Source: a virus. Taken from it: 23,397 bases of DNA. The DNA lies in the IMG/VR virus record IMGVR_UViG_3300035670_001268, positions 1 through 23,397 of that record. One strand, given 5' to 3'. Positions 7,793-15,856 of the stretch are shown piece by piece. The notes beneath the pieces are model-generated. The model saw nothing but the letters and a program-made list of their open reading frames with translations, was not told the DNA's origin and did no database searches. The translations under genes were made by a program, and so were the position numbers. The first letter of the stretch is position 1. Every line of letters begins with the position of its first letter.

Positions 7793-8661
7793 TATTTGAG
7801 GCAACGTGGAGCGGCGTGCAGGAGAGGTGTCACGCGTTGGTTCAACGTAGCCGCAAGCCTCGCTGTTTATTCGGCGTGCCGACAGGCGGTGCGATTGTGG
7901 CGTCCTATCTGGCGGGGATCTGGGATCTGCCGCTTGTCACCCAACCGAAAGGCGATTGCCTTGTGGTCGACGATTTGGTGGACAGCGGCAGAACCTTGCA
8001 GCCTTACGCGGAGCGAGGATTCAAGGTCGACGCGTTGTACCGCAAGCCGCACAGTCCTGCCGACCTTGCCCCGGACGCGACCTTGATAACCGGTTGGGTT
8101 CGGTTTCCGTGGGAGACGGACCACGCACCGACAGACGCGGTAACGCGGTTGCTCCAATACGTCGGCGAGGATGTGAACCGCGAGGGCTTGGCGGACACGC
8201 CACGCCGATACGTGAAGGCGTTGGCTGAGTTGACGCGGGGATACCGAGAAGACCCACGGGCGATCCTGTCGCGGACCTTTAGCGAGGACATTGACGAAAT
8301 GGTAGTGGTCAAAGGCATCGAGTTCCATAGCCTGTGCGAACACCACATCCTACCGTTTCACGGCATTGCCCACGTTGCCTACCTGCCAAATGACCGCGTT
8401 GTCGGTCTGTCCAAGATTCCCCGCTTGGTGCATTGCTACGCGAGGCGGTTGCAGATACAGGAGCGACTTACCTCCCAAGTCGCCGACGCCATCATGGCAC
8501 ACTTACAGCCGCAAGGCGTCGGCGTGATAGTCAGGGCGCACCACTCCTGTATGTCCATGCGTGGCGTCGGCTGTCATGGCGATATGGTGACGTCGACGCT
8601 ATTGGGGTCGTTCCAGCACACCGAAGTCCGAGCCGAGTTCCTGCGATTGATCGAGGTATAG
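7747..8661 (+). CDS. folE: Phosphoribosyltransferase-GTP cyclohydrolase I (FolE) fusion
   Basis: This 304-residue protein carries two domains. The C-terminal part, from about residue 130, is GTP cyclohydrolase I: DTPRRYVKALAEL, IEFHSLCEHHILPFHG with zinc ligands Cys197 and His200, VVGLSKIPRLVHCYARR, and HHSCMSMRG with Cys268. It makes dihydroneopterin triphosphate, the entry step to preQ0. The N-terminal part has VPTGGAIVASYLAG and the PRPP-binding motif VVDDLVDSGRT (residues 73-83), then RKPHS and GWVRFPWE. This order recalls bacterial xanthine-guanine phosphoribosyltransferase (Gpt), whose tail contains WIEQPWD. FolE alone is usually about 180-220 residues, so the extra domain is real. The ATG at 7747 has AAAGGAGA upstream, inside queE. 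The fused domain may return free guanine to GMP. Confidence 0.93.
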   Translation: MASVLTKPPIVAPGVVFEATWSGVQERCHALVQRSRKPRCLFGVPTGGAIVASYLAGIWDLPLVTQPKGDCLVVDDLVDSGRTLQPYAERGFKVDALYRKPHSPADLAPDATLITGWVRFPWETDHAPTDAVTRLLQYVGEDVNREGLADTPRRYVKALAELTRGYREDPRAILSRTFSEDIDEMVVVKGIEFHSLCEHHILPFHGIAHVAYLPNDRVVGLSKIPRLVHCYARRLQIQERLTSQVADAIMAHLQPQGVGVIVRAHHSCMSMRGVGCHGDMVTSTLLGSFQHTEVRAEFLRLIEV

Positions 8662-8665
8662 GCAG

Positions 8666-9223
8666 ATGGCGATACGCAAAGGTAACCGTCCCGGCCAGGG
8701 ACGCAAGAAGCAGCCGCCCGAGTTACACGTCCTCAAGGGAACGCACCGCGAGGACAGGCATGGACCTGTTGCCGCCGTGCTACCTATTCGCGGCGAGCGT
8801 CCGACGTGCCCTGACTACCTGTTGGAGTTCGACCCTGATTGCCTGGGGTACTGGGACGCGGTGTGCGACCGTATGGAACGGGACGGCTTGGGGTACGTGG
8901 CAGCGGCGGTTTCCTTGGAGGCTTTTGTTGCGGTGTATGCGAACTGGCGAAAGGTACTGAAGGCGCAGGCAAAGTCCGCAATCGTGTTGGCTCGAACCGA
9001 ACACCGCAAAGGGCTGAACGAAAAAGGCCAGGAAATCATCGAAAAGGTCGTGGAGTTCAAGCGGAACCCGATCACCGTTGAACTGCGGCACCACACGGAG
9101 CAGTTGGTTCGCCTGGCATCGGAACTCGGTCTGACACCCGCGTCCCGTGCCCGACTGATGGCGGACCTGAATATCGGCAACGTGCGCCGTGAAGGCGGTG
9201 TCCAACGTAGAATCCGAGGGTAG
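8666..9223 (+). CDS. terS: Terminase small subunit, P27 family
   Basis: This 185-residue protein starts RKGNRPGQGRKKQPPELHVL and continues LKGTHREDR, the basic N-terminal pattern of P27-type small terminase subunits (a GRKP...LKVLKGN-like motif). The middle is helical (YWDAVCDRMERDGLG...AFVAVYANWRKVL). Near the end the ELGLTPASRARL motif is typical of the family and precedes a basic tail. The small subunit binds phage DNA and directs the large subunit to begin packaging. It starts four bases after the folE fusion and ends three bases before terL. Packaging genes are therefore directly attached to the DNA-modification operon. Confidence 0.88.
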   Translation: MAIRKGNRPGQGRKKQPPELHVLKGTHREDRHGPVAAVLPIRGERPTCPDYLLEFDPDCLGYWDAVCDRMERDGLGYVAAAVSLEAFVAVYANWRKVLKAQAKSAIVLARTEHRKGLNEKGQEIIEKVVEFKRNPITVELRHHTEQLVRLASELGLTPASRARLMADLNIGNVRREGGVQRRIRG

Positions 9224-9226
9224 GCG

Positions 9227-11218
9227 ATGGTGCGGTTGCTGAACAGTCTGACGGACGTGGATCGTCTGGCAAAGGAATGTCTCCTGCGCCGAGAGGTTGC
9301 CGTGTGGCGCAAGGTCGACGAAACCACGAAAGCATGGTGCAGAAACGCCAACGATATACGGGCAGCGGTTGCGGGGCATCGCTTCCAGGTGGTACACGAT
9401 GAATGGGAGGGTGGGGCGTTTCCTGTCTGGTGGATTGAACGATACTGCCGCCTTTACGAAGGCGAGTTCGCGGGGCACCCGCTGCGGCTGCGAGGACAGC
9501 ATGGCGTGTCGCTGGACTGGCCTATTCACGACCGCTGGGATTCGGAGCAGGCGAAGGACTTTGCCGTCGCCCGAGCGGAGCGGTATGCCGAGGACTATTG
9601 GGATGGCGTGCCGGTGGATTGGCAGTACGAGGTAATTATGCGGCTGTTCGGCTGGCGTAAGTTTTCCGAGCGGTACGCGCGTTGGATACGTCGGTTTACC
9701 GAGGCGTCGATCTGGGTTCCAAAGAAGAATAAGAAGTCTCCGACGCTGGCCGCGCTCGGCTTGTATATCCTGATTGGCGAAGGGGAGCCCGGGCAGAAGG
9801 TGTTTGTGGCTGCAAAGGACGGCGGGCAGGCGCGAGGCATCGTCGGACAACACGCCTTGGAGATGATTCGGCAGTCGCCGGAACTGGACGAGGAGTGTGT
9901 TATCAATCTCCAAAAGATGCAAATTACCTACACGCCGACGCGGTCGATCCTGCTGCCGCTGTCGTCAGGCAGCAAAAGTCACCAGAAGGCCAAGGAAGGA
10001 CTCAATGGCAGCCTGCTTGTCGACGAGGTACACGTCGTCGACCGCGAGTATATGGAGCGCATCGGGCGGGCCGGGATCAGTCGAGCGGAGCCTTTGAAGG
10101 TCGAGGTAAGCACGGCAGGCGACGATCCTGATTGCTACGGCAAGGAACGGTATGACTATGGACAGCGAGTGCAAGCCGGGACCGTGCGGGATCTGGCCTT
10201 GTTGTTTGTGGACTACTCGATTCCGCAAGACCTGTCGCCCGACGACTTCGCCAATGACCCGATAGGGTACGGACAGAGGGCAAATCCAGCCTGGGGCCAT
10301 ACAATCGACCCGGAGGAGTTTCTCACGGATTACGACCGATCCAAGCTGTCGATCCGTACCATGATTTCCTTCCTGATGTACCGCTGCAATAAATGGGCAC
10401 GCACCGCGTCGCCGTGGCTGCGGATCAGCGATTGGGAACGCGGGCACACGGGACGAGAGTTGTCGGAATGGGACGGCTGTAGTTGCGTCCTGTCCCTGGA
10501 CAAGTCCAAAACGCAGGACATGACCTCGATTGTGGCAACCTTCTGGGAGGCGTCGGATCGACACGATTGGCAATGGGTGGAGGAGATCGGCACCAATGTC
10601 TGTGCCTTCTGCGGCGCTCAGGCGTATGCGGACGAGGAGGCCCCGGAAACGGGCTGCCCTGATTCCATCGACCTGTACCAGTATCCATTTTTCTGGCTGC
10701 CCGAGGCGACTGCTAAGGCCCGGGCGAAGGACGCGGACTTCCTCGGTTGGGCTGCGCGAGGCGAACTGAACCTCATTCCCGGCGAGGTAATTCAGGACGG
10801 ATACCTCAAGGCGACCTTGCGTTGGTTGTGCGAGAGGTTTCAGGTCGAAGGGATCTATTACGACCGGACCTACTGTGAGGACATAACACAATGGTGTGAA
10901 GAGGAGCTAGGCATTGACCGAATCGAGTTCCCGCAAAACTCTGGCACAATGTCCGAGCCAATCGTCACCTTCGAGCGACGCGTCCTGCAGGCGATGATCC
11001 TGCACCCTCGCCACAGTGTCCTCGATTGGCAGGCAGGGCATGTCACGGTCAAGGAGTATCCGAACGGTCGACGGATTCTGGTCAAGCCGACCGGAGACGA
11101 CGTCAAGAAGATTGACGGCATGGTCGCCAGCGTTATGGGGTCCGCTGCGGCTTTGGAGGCGATCAAGAATGACCCATCGCTGTTGGGCGGTGATTCCATT
11201 TCGGGCATGTGGGATTGA
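9227..11218 (+). CDS. terL: Terminase large subunit (ATPase and nuclease)
   Basis: This 663-residue protein is the packaging motor. The ATPase domain has a Walker A-like VPKKNKKS (residues 164-171) and a Walker B LLVDEVH (263-269, with Asp266 and Glu267). Phrases such as GVSLDWPIHDRWDSEQ and KVFVAAKDGGQARGIVGQHA fit the Terminase_1 family. The C-terminal nuclease domain begins around residue 420 (VLSLDKSKTQDMTSIVATF, first acidic residue) and includes IYYDRTYCEDIT (second acidic region). An unusual short insertion carries CAFC (Cys459, Cys462) and a third cysteine at 477, between the first nuclease strand and the region starting YQYPFFWLPE. The gene is close to typical length or slightly long. 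ATG 9227 follows terS by three bases. Confidence 0.93.
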   Translation: MVRLLNSLTDVDRLAKECLLRREVAVWRKVDETTKAWCRNANDIRAAVAGHRFQVVHDEWEGGAFPVWWIERYCRLYEGEFAGHPLRLRGQHGVSLDWPIHDRWDSEQAKDFAVARAERYAEDYWDGVPVDWQYEVIMRLFGWRKFSERYARWIRRFTEASIWVPKKNKKSPTLAALGLYILIGEGEPGQKVFVAAKDGGQARGIVGQHALEMIRQSPELDEECVINLQKMQITYTPTRSILLPLSSGSKSHQKAKEGLNGSLLVDEVHVVDREYMERIGRAGISRAEPLKVEVSTAGDDPDCYGKERYDYGQRVQAGTVRDLALLFVDYSIPQDLSPDDFANDPIGYGQRANPAWGHTIDPEEFLTDYDRSKLSIRTMISFLMYRCNKWARTASPWLRISDWERGHTGRELSEWDGCSCVLSLDKSKTQDMTSIVATFWEASDRHDWQWVEEIGTNVCAFCGAQAYADEEAPETGCPDSIDLYQYPFFWLPEATAKARAKDADFLGWAARGELNLIPGEVIQDGYLKATLRWLCERFQVEGIYYDRTYCEDITQWCEEELGIDRIEFPQNSGTMSEPIVTFERRVLQAMILHPRHSVLDWQAGHVTVKEYPNGRRILVKPTGDDVKKIDGMVASVMGSAAALEAIKNDPSLLGGDSISGMWD

Positions 11219-11227
11219 GGAGAAAGC

Positions 11228-11437
11228 ATGGAACGCTGGTTAAGTGTCGTGGACAGATGGACGGACGGCAGTACAATGCTGGCCGGCACCGGATTGATCG
11301 CCTGGGCGATTGGACGCCTACATTCGGTCGAGGCGTCGGTTCTGTTTGTCGGTGTGGCGCTGGTGACGGCCTCTGGTCTGTCGATTCTGGCAAGGCGTAG
11401 CAAGCCGAACAGGGAGCCGAAGGAGGACGGGATATGA
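11228..11437 (+). CDS. Small two-helix membrane protein between terL and portal
   Basis: This 69-residue peptide has two hydrophobic segments, about residues 16-31 (TMLAGTGLIAWAIGRL) and 35-54 (EASVLFVGVALVTASGLSIL), with a positive tail (ARRSKPNREPKEDG). GAGGAGAAAGC lies just upstream and the stop overlaps the portal start as ATGA, so it is very likely translated. I do not recognise a family. Its position between terminase and portal is unusual for a membrane protein. A holin-like, portal-docking or prohead-assembly role is possible but none is shown. Confidence 0.7.
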   Translation: MERWLSVVDRWTDGSTMLAGTGLIAWAIGRLHSVEASVLFVGVALVTASGLSILARRSKPNREPKEDGI

Positions 11438-13209
11438 GTTGGTTGTCGGGGTTGTTTTCGCCGCCCGTCGCTGCCGAGGTAACAGACAGCGATTGGTCCA
11501 CGGTGAATGTCGGCAGTTGGCGAAACCTCGCAGGCGGCCAGACCGTTGCGGGAGTTCACGTTGACCATGCCGAGGCAATGAACTGTGCCACGGCCTTCGC
11601 CTGCACGCGGGCCTTGGCTGAAACGCTGGCAACGCTGCCACCGATCGTCTATCGGGATCAGGAGGACGGCGTCAGGCAGCGGGCGTCAAATACGGACGCC
11701 TGGAACCTGTTGCACGATACGCCTTGCCCGTCGAGGCGGTGTGTCGGTTCCACGGGGTTTTACGACCAGGGCACCGTGCGAATAGTCAATCGAGGCAACG
11801 CCTTCGCCGAGATACAACGCGATGGACGCGACCGCCCGATAGGACTCTGGCCGGTACATCCCTCGCGGGTTCGCCCTTGGGTGGACGACAACGGCGACCT
11901 GGAATACCACGTATACCTGGACGAAGCGACAAGGCGCAATCCGGTCGGGTACACCTTCTACACCGTGCCTGCCCGCGACATGCTAAACGTGGTCGGTTTC
12001 AACAGCGAGGACGGTGTGCTGGCTCCCGGCGTCGTGGCGCACGCCATGCAGGAACTCGGCTTGGACATTGCCTCGCAGCGGTACGGATCGACGTGGTTCG
12101 GCAACGGGGCGCGACCGAACGGCGTGGTACGGCACCCAGGGTTCATCAAGAACAAGGATCGGCGGGATGAGTTCCGATCGGATATCAATCGCATCCACGG
12201 CGGCATTGACAACTGGAACAAGGTTGGCGTTTTGTGGGAGGGAGCCGAGTGGCAGAATATAGAGGTCTCGCCTGAGCAGGCGCAGTTCCTTGGCACTCGA
12301 CAATGGCAGGCGAAGGTACTGTGCCGTCTGTGGAACGTGCCCCCTGCGATTGTTCAGATATACGACGAATTCAAATTCTCCTCGGTCGACGCCATGATCC
12401 GGTGCTTCGTCATGCTGTCGATCCGCCCCCTTTGCGTCCGGTGGGAGCGTGCCATCAACTCGCAGGTACTTCGGACGGCTATCAACGGCGTGGAACTGTC
12501 AGCCTTCGACCAGCGCTACCTGTTGGAGTTCGCGCTGGAGGCGTTGCTGCGCGGCGATCCCGAAACGCAAGCCAAGGCGGACACGTTGTACGAACAATGG
12601 GGCGTCCTGACGGTAGACGAGATCCGCCGGCGCCACAACCTGAATCCGCACCCGAATGGCGTCGGGTCGGAGCCTATTGCTCCGCTGAATTACACCACCC
12701 TGGCTAAAATGATAGCGGGCTTAGTGCAAGGCAATCAGACGTCCTCGCAGACGTCCTCGCAGGCGAGCGAGAAGGCAGCGCTGGCGGGCGTTGGCTGCGG
12801 AGACGTGTCAACAGACGGAAACGCCGCTGACGCCGCCTACGCCCGATATACAGCCGAAGTGCTGAACGAGGCGTACCATCGCCTTATGGCTGTCGAGTCA
12901 CGCAAGGCGAGGGCCGCTGCGGCGGATAGCCGAAAATTCTTCGCCTGGATGGACGAGTTCTACGGCGACGACAAATGGCCGCAGACGCTGGCCGAGGCGT
13001 TGCGCGTCGGTGTACGCGGCTGGTGTGACGCCAACGGCGTTGACGGAAATCCCGACGCTTTGGCGAAGTCGATCGCCGACGCGCATTGCCGGGAGAGTCG
13101 GGAGCAATTGTTGCAGGCAGCCGAATCGCCGCCTGCGGAGTTTGTTCGCAAGGTCGCATCCACCACGACACGGTGGGCCGATCGAACTGTGGTTTTGCCT
13201 CCCGTTTGA
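11434..13209 (+). CDS. Portal protein, HK97 family
   Basis: This 591-residue protein matches the HK97-type portal fold. It opens MSWLSGLF, then NCATAFACTRALAETLATLPPIVYRD (helix and strand of the wing domain), WNLLHDTPCP, GNAFAEIQRDGRDRPIGLWPVHPSRV, the clip-region NPVGYTFYTVPARDMLNVVGF, GVVRHPGFI, and WQAKVLCRLWNVPPAIVQIYDEFKFSSVDAM in the stem and crown region. It forms the dodecameric channel through which DNA is packaged. After residue 430 a Gln/Ser/Thr-rich stretch with a small DNA repeat leads into a helical C-terminal extension. The gene overlaps the small membrane peptide gene upstream and is followed after 16 bases by the protease. Confidence 0.9.
   Translation: MSWLSGLFSPPVAAEVTDSDWSTVNVGSWRNLAGGQTVAGVHVDHAEAMNCATAFACTRALAETLATLPPIVYRDQEDGVRQRASNTDAWNLLHDTPCPSRRCVGSTGFYDQGTVRIVNRGNAFAEIQRDGRDRPIGLWPVHPSRVRPWVDDNGDLEYHVYLDEATRRNPVGYTFYTVPARDMLNVVGFNSEDGVLAPGVVAHAMQELGLDIASQRYGSTWFGNGARPNGVVRHPGFIKNKDRRDEFRSDINRIHGGIDNWNKVGVLWEGAEWQNIEVSPEQAQFLGTRQWQAKVLCRLWNVPPAIVQIYDEFKFSSVDAMIRCFVMLSIRPLCVRWERAINSQVLRTAINGVELSAFDQRYLLEFALEALLRGDPETQAKADTLYEQWGVLTVDEIRRRHNLNPHPNGVGSEPIAPLNYTTLAKMIAGLVQGNQTSSQTSSQASEKAALAGVGCGDVSTDGNAADAAYARYTAEVLNEAYHRLMAVESRKARAAAADSRKFFAWMDEFYGDDKWPQTLAEALRVGVRGWCDANGVDGNPDALAKSIADAHCRESREQLLQAAESPPAEFVRKVASTTTRWADRTVVLPPV
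12737..12760 (+). repeat. Two tandem copies of a 12-base repeat in the portal gene
   Basis: CAGACGTCCTCG occurs twice in tandem in frame and encodes QTSSQTSS, followed by a partial third unit (CAGGCG). It lies in the low-complexity linker between the portal core and its C-terminal extension and looks like a simple coding expansion. Confidence 0.8.
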
Positions 13210-13225
13210 CAGAAAGGGTACTCGA

Positions 13226-14098
13226 ATGTTCGGAAGTCCTGTTTTAATCGCTGCCTCGTACCTGCCCCGCTATTCGCGGCGGGCCAATCTGCGGCAAGAT
13301 TTGACCCCGTCCGATATCTCCCTGGAAGGGATCGACGTGGACAAGGTTCTGGCCGCGATGGACTCGCCTCGCCTGACGGTACGCAACGGCGTGGCAATCA
13401 TCCCTGTGACCGGGGCCATTGAATACAAGGCGTCCCTCTGGGGCTGGTTCTTTGGAGGGACGTCCATCACCGGCTTGCGGAGTCAGTTTCGAGCCGCGTT
13501 GGCGGACGATCAAGTTGACCGCATCCTGTTCGACGTCGACAGCCCGGGCGGCGAATACTACGGCCTGCCCGAGTTCGCCAACGAGGTATTCAAGGCACGG
13601 GACGTCAAACCGTCCACCGCAATCGTCAACCCGCTGATGGCGTCTGCCGCGACGTGGATCGGAACGTCTGCGGAGAAGGTCTATTCGATCCCGAGCGGCT
13701 TCGCTGGTTCGGTCGGCACGCTGGTCGTGCTGGCATCGTGGGCAGAGGCATATAAGGCGGCGGGGATCGACATTCGGATCATCCGCAACCCTGAATGGAA
13801 GGCAGAGTCGAATCCCTACGAACCGATCTCCGATTCCTTCGTGGAATACGAACAGGGCGTGGTGGACACGATAACGGCAGAGTTCCACAAGGCACTCGCG
13901 GATCGCCGGGGCGTGACAGCCAAGGAAGCGGCGGAGCAGTTCGGGCAAGGCCGCATGATGGACGCGAAGGCAGCGGTCAAGGCGGGTCTGTTGGACGGCG
14001 TCAAAACGGTGGACGAGGTCTTGGGAATGACGGTCAAGCGGTCGACCGTTTCCGCCTCGGGACGTCGCCGCAACATGGCCCCGCCTCGTCGGTATTGA
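13226..14098 (+). CDS. Head maturation protease, S49/ClpP-like
   Basis: This 290-residue protein resembles the SppA/S49 family used as prohead proteases by HK97-like phages. GVAIIPVTGAIEYK (residues 54-67) precedes DVDSPGGEYYG (Asp105-Gly109 oxyanion region). NPLMASAATWIGTSA follows, with Ser140 as candidate nucleophile, and then IPSGFAGSVGTLVV. RNPEWKAESNPYEPIS contains Lys192, the candidate catalytic Lys of the Ser-Lys dyad. DAKAAVKAGLLDGVKTVDEVL near the end is the typical family helix. It would process scaffold or the capsid N-terminus during head maturation. The ATG at 13226 has AGAAAGGG upstream; the frame is open further back but overlaps the portal. The basic end (SGRRRNMAPPRRY) may interact with nucleic acid or be removed. 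Confidence 0.88.
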   Translation: MFGSPVLIAASYLPRYSRRANLRQDLTPSDISLEGIDVDKVLAAMDSPRLTVRNGVAIIPVTGAIEYKASLWGWFFGGTSITGLRSQFRAALADDQVDRILFDVDSPGGEYYGLPEFANEVFKARDVKPSTAIVNPLMASAATWIGTSAEKVYSIPSGFAGSVGTLVVLASWAEAYKAAGIDIRIIRNPEWKAESNPYEPISDSFVEYEQGVVDTITAEFHKALADRRGVTAKEAAEQFGQGRMMDAKAAVKAGLLDGVKTVDEVLGMTVKRSTVSASGRRRNMAPPRRY

Positions 14099-14105
14099 AA
14101 ATTTG

Positions 14106-14146
14106 GTTGCCAATCTGTTGACAAACAATTGGCAACGGCGTATCTT
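14106..14146 (+). promoter_or_regulatory. Promoter-like site overlapped by a 9-bp palindrome
   Basis: A consensus -35 hexamer TTGACA (14118-14123) is followed by a 17-base spacer and TATCTT (14141-14146; 4 of 6 to TATAAT). The -35 sits in the loop between perfect inverted arms GTTGCCAAT (14106-14114) and ATTGGCAAC (14128-14136), which look like an operator. It would drive the capsid gene start at 14312. Assigned by eye from consensus; not tested. Confidence 0.6.
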
Positions 14147-14194
14147 TCCGGCTGGATCAAGTTATTGCCTCCCGTCGGAGGCGTCTAAAATTGC

Positions 14195-14254
14195 ACGCCG
14201 TGGCGTGTTACCGGGTCAAGTTTCACCACTTGGTCGGGTTGCACGCCACGGCGT
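14195..14254 (+). promoter_or_regulatory. Long hairpin with two palindromic boxes upstream of capsid gene
   Basis: ACGCCGTGGCGT (14195-14206) and its exact reverse complement ACGCCACGGCGT (14243-14254) frame an inner stem, 14210-14221 with 14228-14239 (one mismatch, two G-U pairs), and a six-base loop. Each outer arm is itself a near-palindrome (ACGCC/GGCGT). Four T residues (14254-14257) follow, and AAAA precedes, so it may be a bidirectional terminator, an attenuator, or a pair of protein-binding sites. It sits between the putative promoter and the capsid ribosome site. Confidence 0.65.
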
Positions 14255-14311
14255 TTTCTATTGCGGCTGAACGCAAGCGACCCGACCTCAACACCAAGGA
14301 GGATTGGGCGT

Positions 14312-15856
14312 ATGTTCAAACGGAAGATCCACAAGCGACAGATGGTTGTCGCCATCGCCGTCGTGTCTATCGTTGTCCTGTGCGCGATTGGATACCTCGA
14401 CCCGTTGAGCCTGGCAATGGCCGGTTCGATGGGGCTGGGCATCGTGACGGTTACCAAGACGGCGGAAGAACTGGCCGACAAACAGCGGCAGCGGGCATCC
14501 CTGCATGACCGATCGGTAGCCTTGTTCGAGGAGTCCGAGAGTCTACAGGACGAACTGGAAACGCTGACGGCGAAGGAGAACCCGACCGCAGAGGACACGG
14601 CGAGAGTCAAGGCGATCAAGGAAAGGCTGGCATCGGTCGAAACCGAGTACAAGGCGACGGAGGAAAGGATCGACAAACTGACCGCCGAAATCTCCGGCGT
14701 CCAGACTCGCCTCAATCGTGCCAACAGCCTGAACGCCCGCGAGGGTGCAATCCGGGTTCCGCAGGCGACGCAGGCGCAAACCAATCAGGTCGTGTCCCAC
14801 GTGCGGATCGAGGCAGCAGAGCCGACGAAGGAGCAAAACGAAAGGGACATTGCGGACTTCGTCAAGTGCGCGGCGGCGTCGGGCGGCATCCCCCAGTTGG
14901 CCTTGTCTCACGCTTCGGACGTCTTAGGCAACGAACGGCTCCGCAACGCGATGGAGGCAGGATCGTTTAGCGGCGGCGGGTTCGTCGTGCCTCCTAACTA
15001 CATGCCGACCTTGATTGGACTCCTGTCGGCGAAGGCGGTTATTCGTCGGATGCTGGGCGGGTCGACGGTGCCATTGGTAAACGGTTCCATGACCGTGCCT
15101 CGCATGACCTCGGGAGCCTCGGCCTCCTACGTCGGCGAAGGGGAGAACATTGCCACGACCAGCCTTGCCGGTGGTCAATTGACCTTGGTAGGAAAGGAAC
15201 TGGCCGCCATCGTGCCCGTGTCCAACAAGCTCCTGCGGATCAGCAACCCGAGCGCGGATGCCATGATCCGCAATGAGTTGATCCGCGCGTTGGCGTTGAA
15301 GGAGGACGTAACCTTTATCCGTGGCGCAGGCACGGGCGTCGCCCCGAAGGGTTTGCGGTACTGGGCTCCGTCTGCCAATGTCCTGACAATGACCTCAACG
15401 CCTACGCTGGCTACCGTGACCAGCGACTTGGGCAAGCTGGAACTGGCGTTGACCGGCTCCGACGTTGACCTCGTCGAACCCGCCTGGATCATGCCCCCGC
15501 GCATTAAGACCTACCTCAAGGATCTGCGCGACAGCAACGGCAATCGGGCATGGCCCGAACTGGACGGCGATATGCTGCGAGGCTATCCCGTGTTCACCAC
15601 GACGCAGGTGCCGATCAATCTGGGCGGTGGAACGGAGTCGGAACTCTACTTCGTGGAGTCCTCGGAAATCATCCTGGCAACGGATGAATCCATTTCGATC
15701 GACGCCAGCAACACGGCAGCCTACCACGACGGCTCGGCTGTTGTTGCCGCCTTCTCGAAAAACCAGACGGTCATCCGTGCGATCGAGTCCCACGACTTCG
15801 CGCCCAAGCATGTCGAGGCGATTGCTGTCCTAACCGGCGTGACCTGGGGTGCCTGA
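14312..15856 (+). CDS. Major capsid protein, HK97 fold, with N-terminal hydrophobic segment
   Basis: This 514-residue protein is the main shell protein. From about residue 210 it has the HK97 capsid pattern: GGGFVVPPNYMPTLIGLLS, ASYVGEGENIATT, VGKELAAIVPVSNKLLRIS, RALALKEDVTFIRGAGT, and late HDFAPKHVEAIAVLTG. Before it, residues of about 60-150 form a charged coiled-coil delta domain (ELETLTAKENPTAEDTARV...), usually removed by the prohead protease. Uncommonly, residues 11-49 are strongly hydrophobic (QMVVAIAVVSIVVLCAIGYL and AMAGSMGLGIVTV), preceded by MFKRKIHKR, as in a membrane anchor. ATG 14312 is chosen because AAGGAGG lies nine bases upstream; ATG 14418 would omit the first hydrophobic run but has no such site. 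It is followed by a strong terminator. Confidence 0.93.
   Translation: MFKRKIHKRQMVVAIAVVSIVVLCAIGYLDPLSLAMAGSMGLGIVTVTKTAEELADKQRQRASLHDRSVALFEESESLQDELETLTAKENPTAEDTARVKAIKERLASVETEYKATEERIDKLTAEISGVQTRLNRANSLNAREGAIRVPQATQAQTNQVVSHVRIEAAEPTKEQNERDIADFVKCAAASGGIPQLALSHASDVLGNERLRNAMEAGSFSGGGFVVPPNYMPTLIGLLSAKAVIRRMLGGSTVPLVNGSMTVPRMTSGASASYVGEGENIATTSLAGGQLTLVGKELAAIVPVSNKLLRISNPSADAMIRNELIRALALKEDVTFIRGAGTGVAPKGLRYWAPSANVLTMTSTPTLATVTSDLGKLELALTGSDVDLVEPAWIMPPRIKTYLKDLRDSNGNRAWPELDGDMLRGYPVFTTTQVPINLGGGTESELYFVESSEIILATDESISIDASNTAAYHDGSAVVAAFSKNQTVIRAIESHDFAPKHVEAIAVLTGVTWGA

Noticed and set aside
8780-9922. Long open frame on the minus strand across terS and terL
   Set aside because: It lies opposite two strongly supported packaging genes, shows no family motif, and such shadows are common in GC-rich coding DNA.
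12737-12766. Repeat in the portal gene as a CRISPR-like or regulatory array
   Set aside because: Only two full 12-base units in frame, no spacers; a simple coding expansion.
14418-14420. Later ATG as the capsid start, which would remove the first hydrophobic run
   Set aside because: No ribosome site precedes it, while ATG 14312 has AAGGAGG at good spacing; kept open as a test in the findings.
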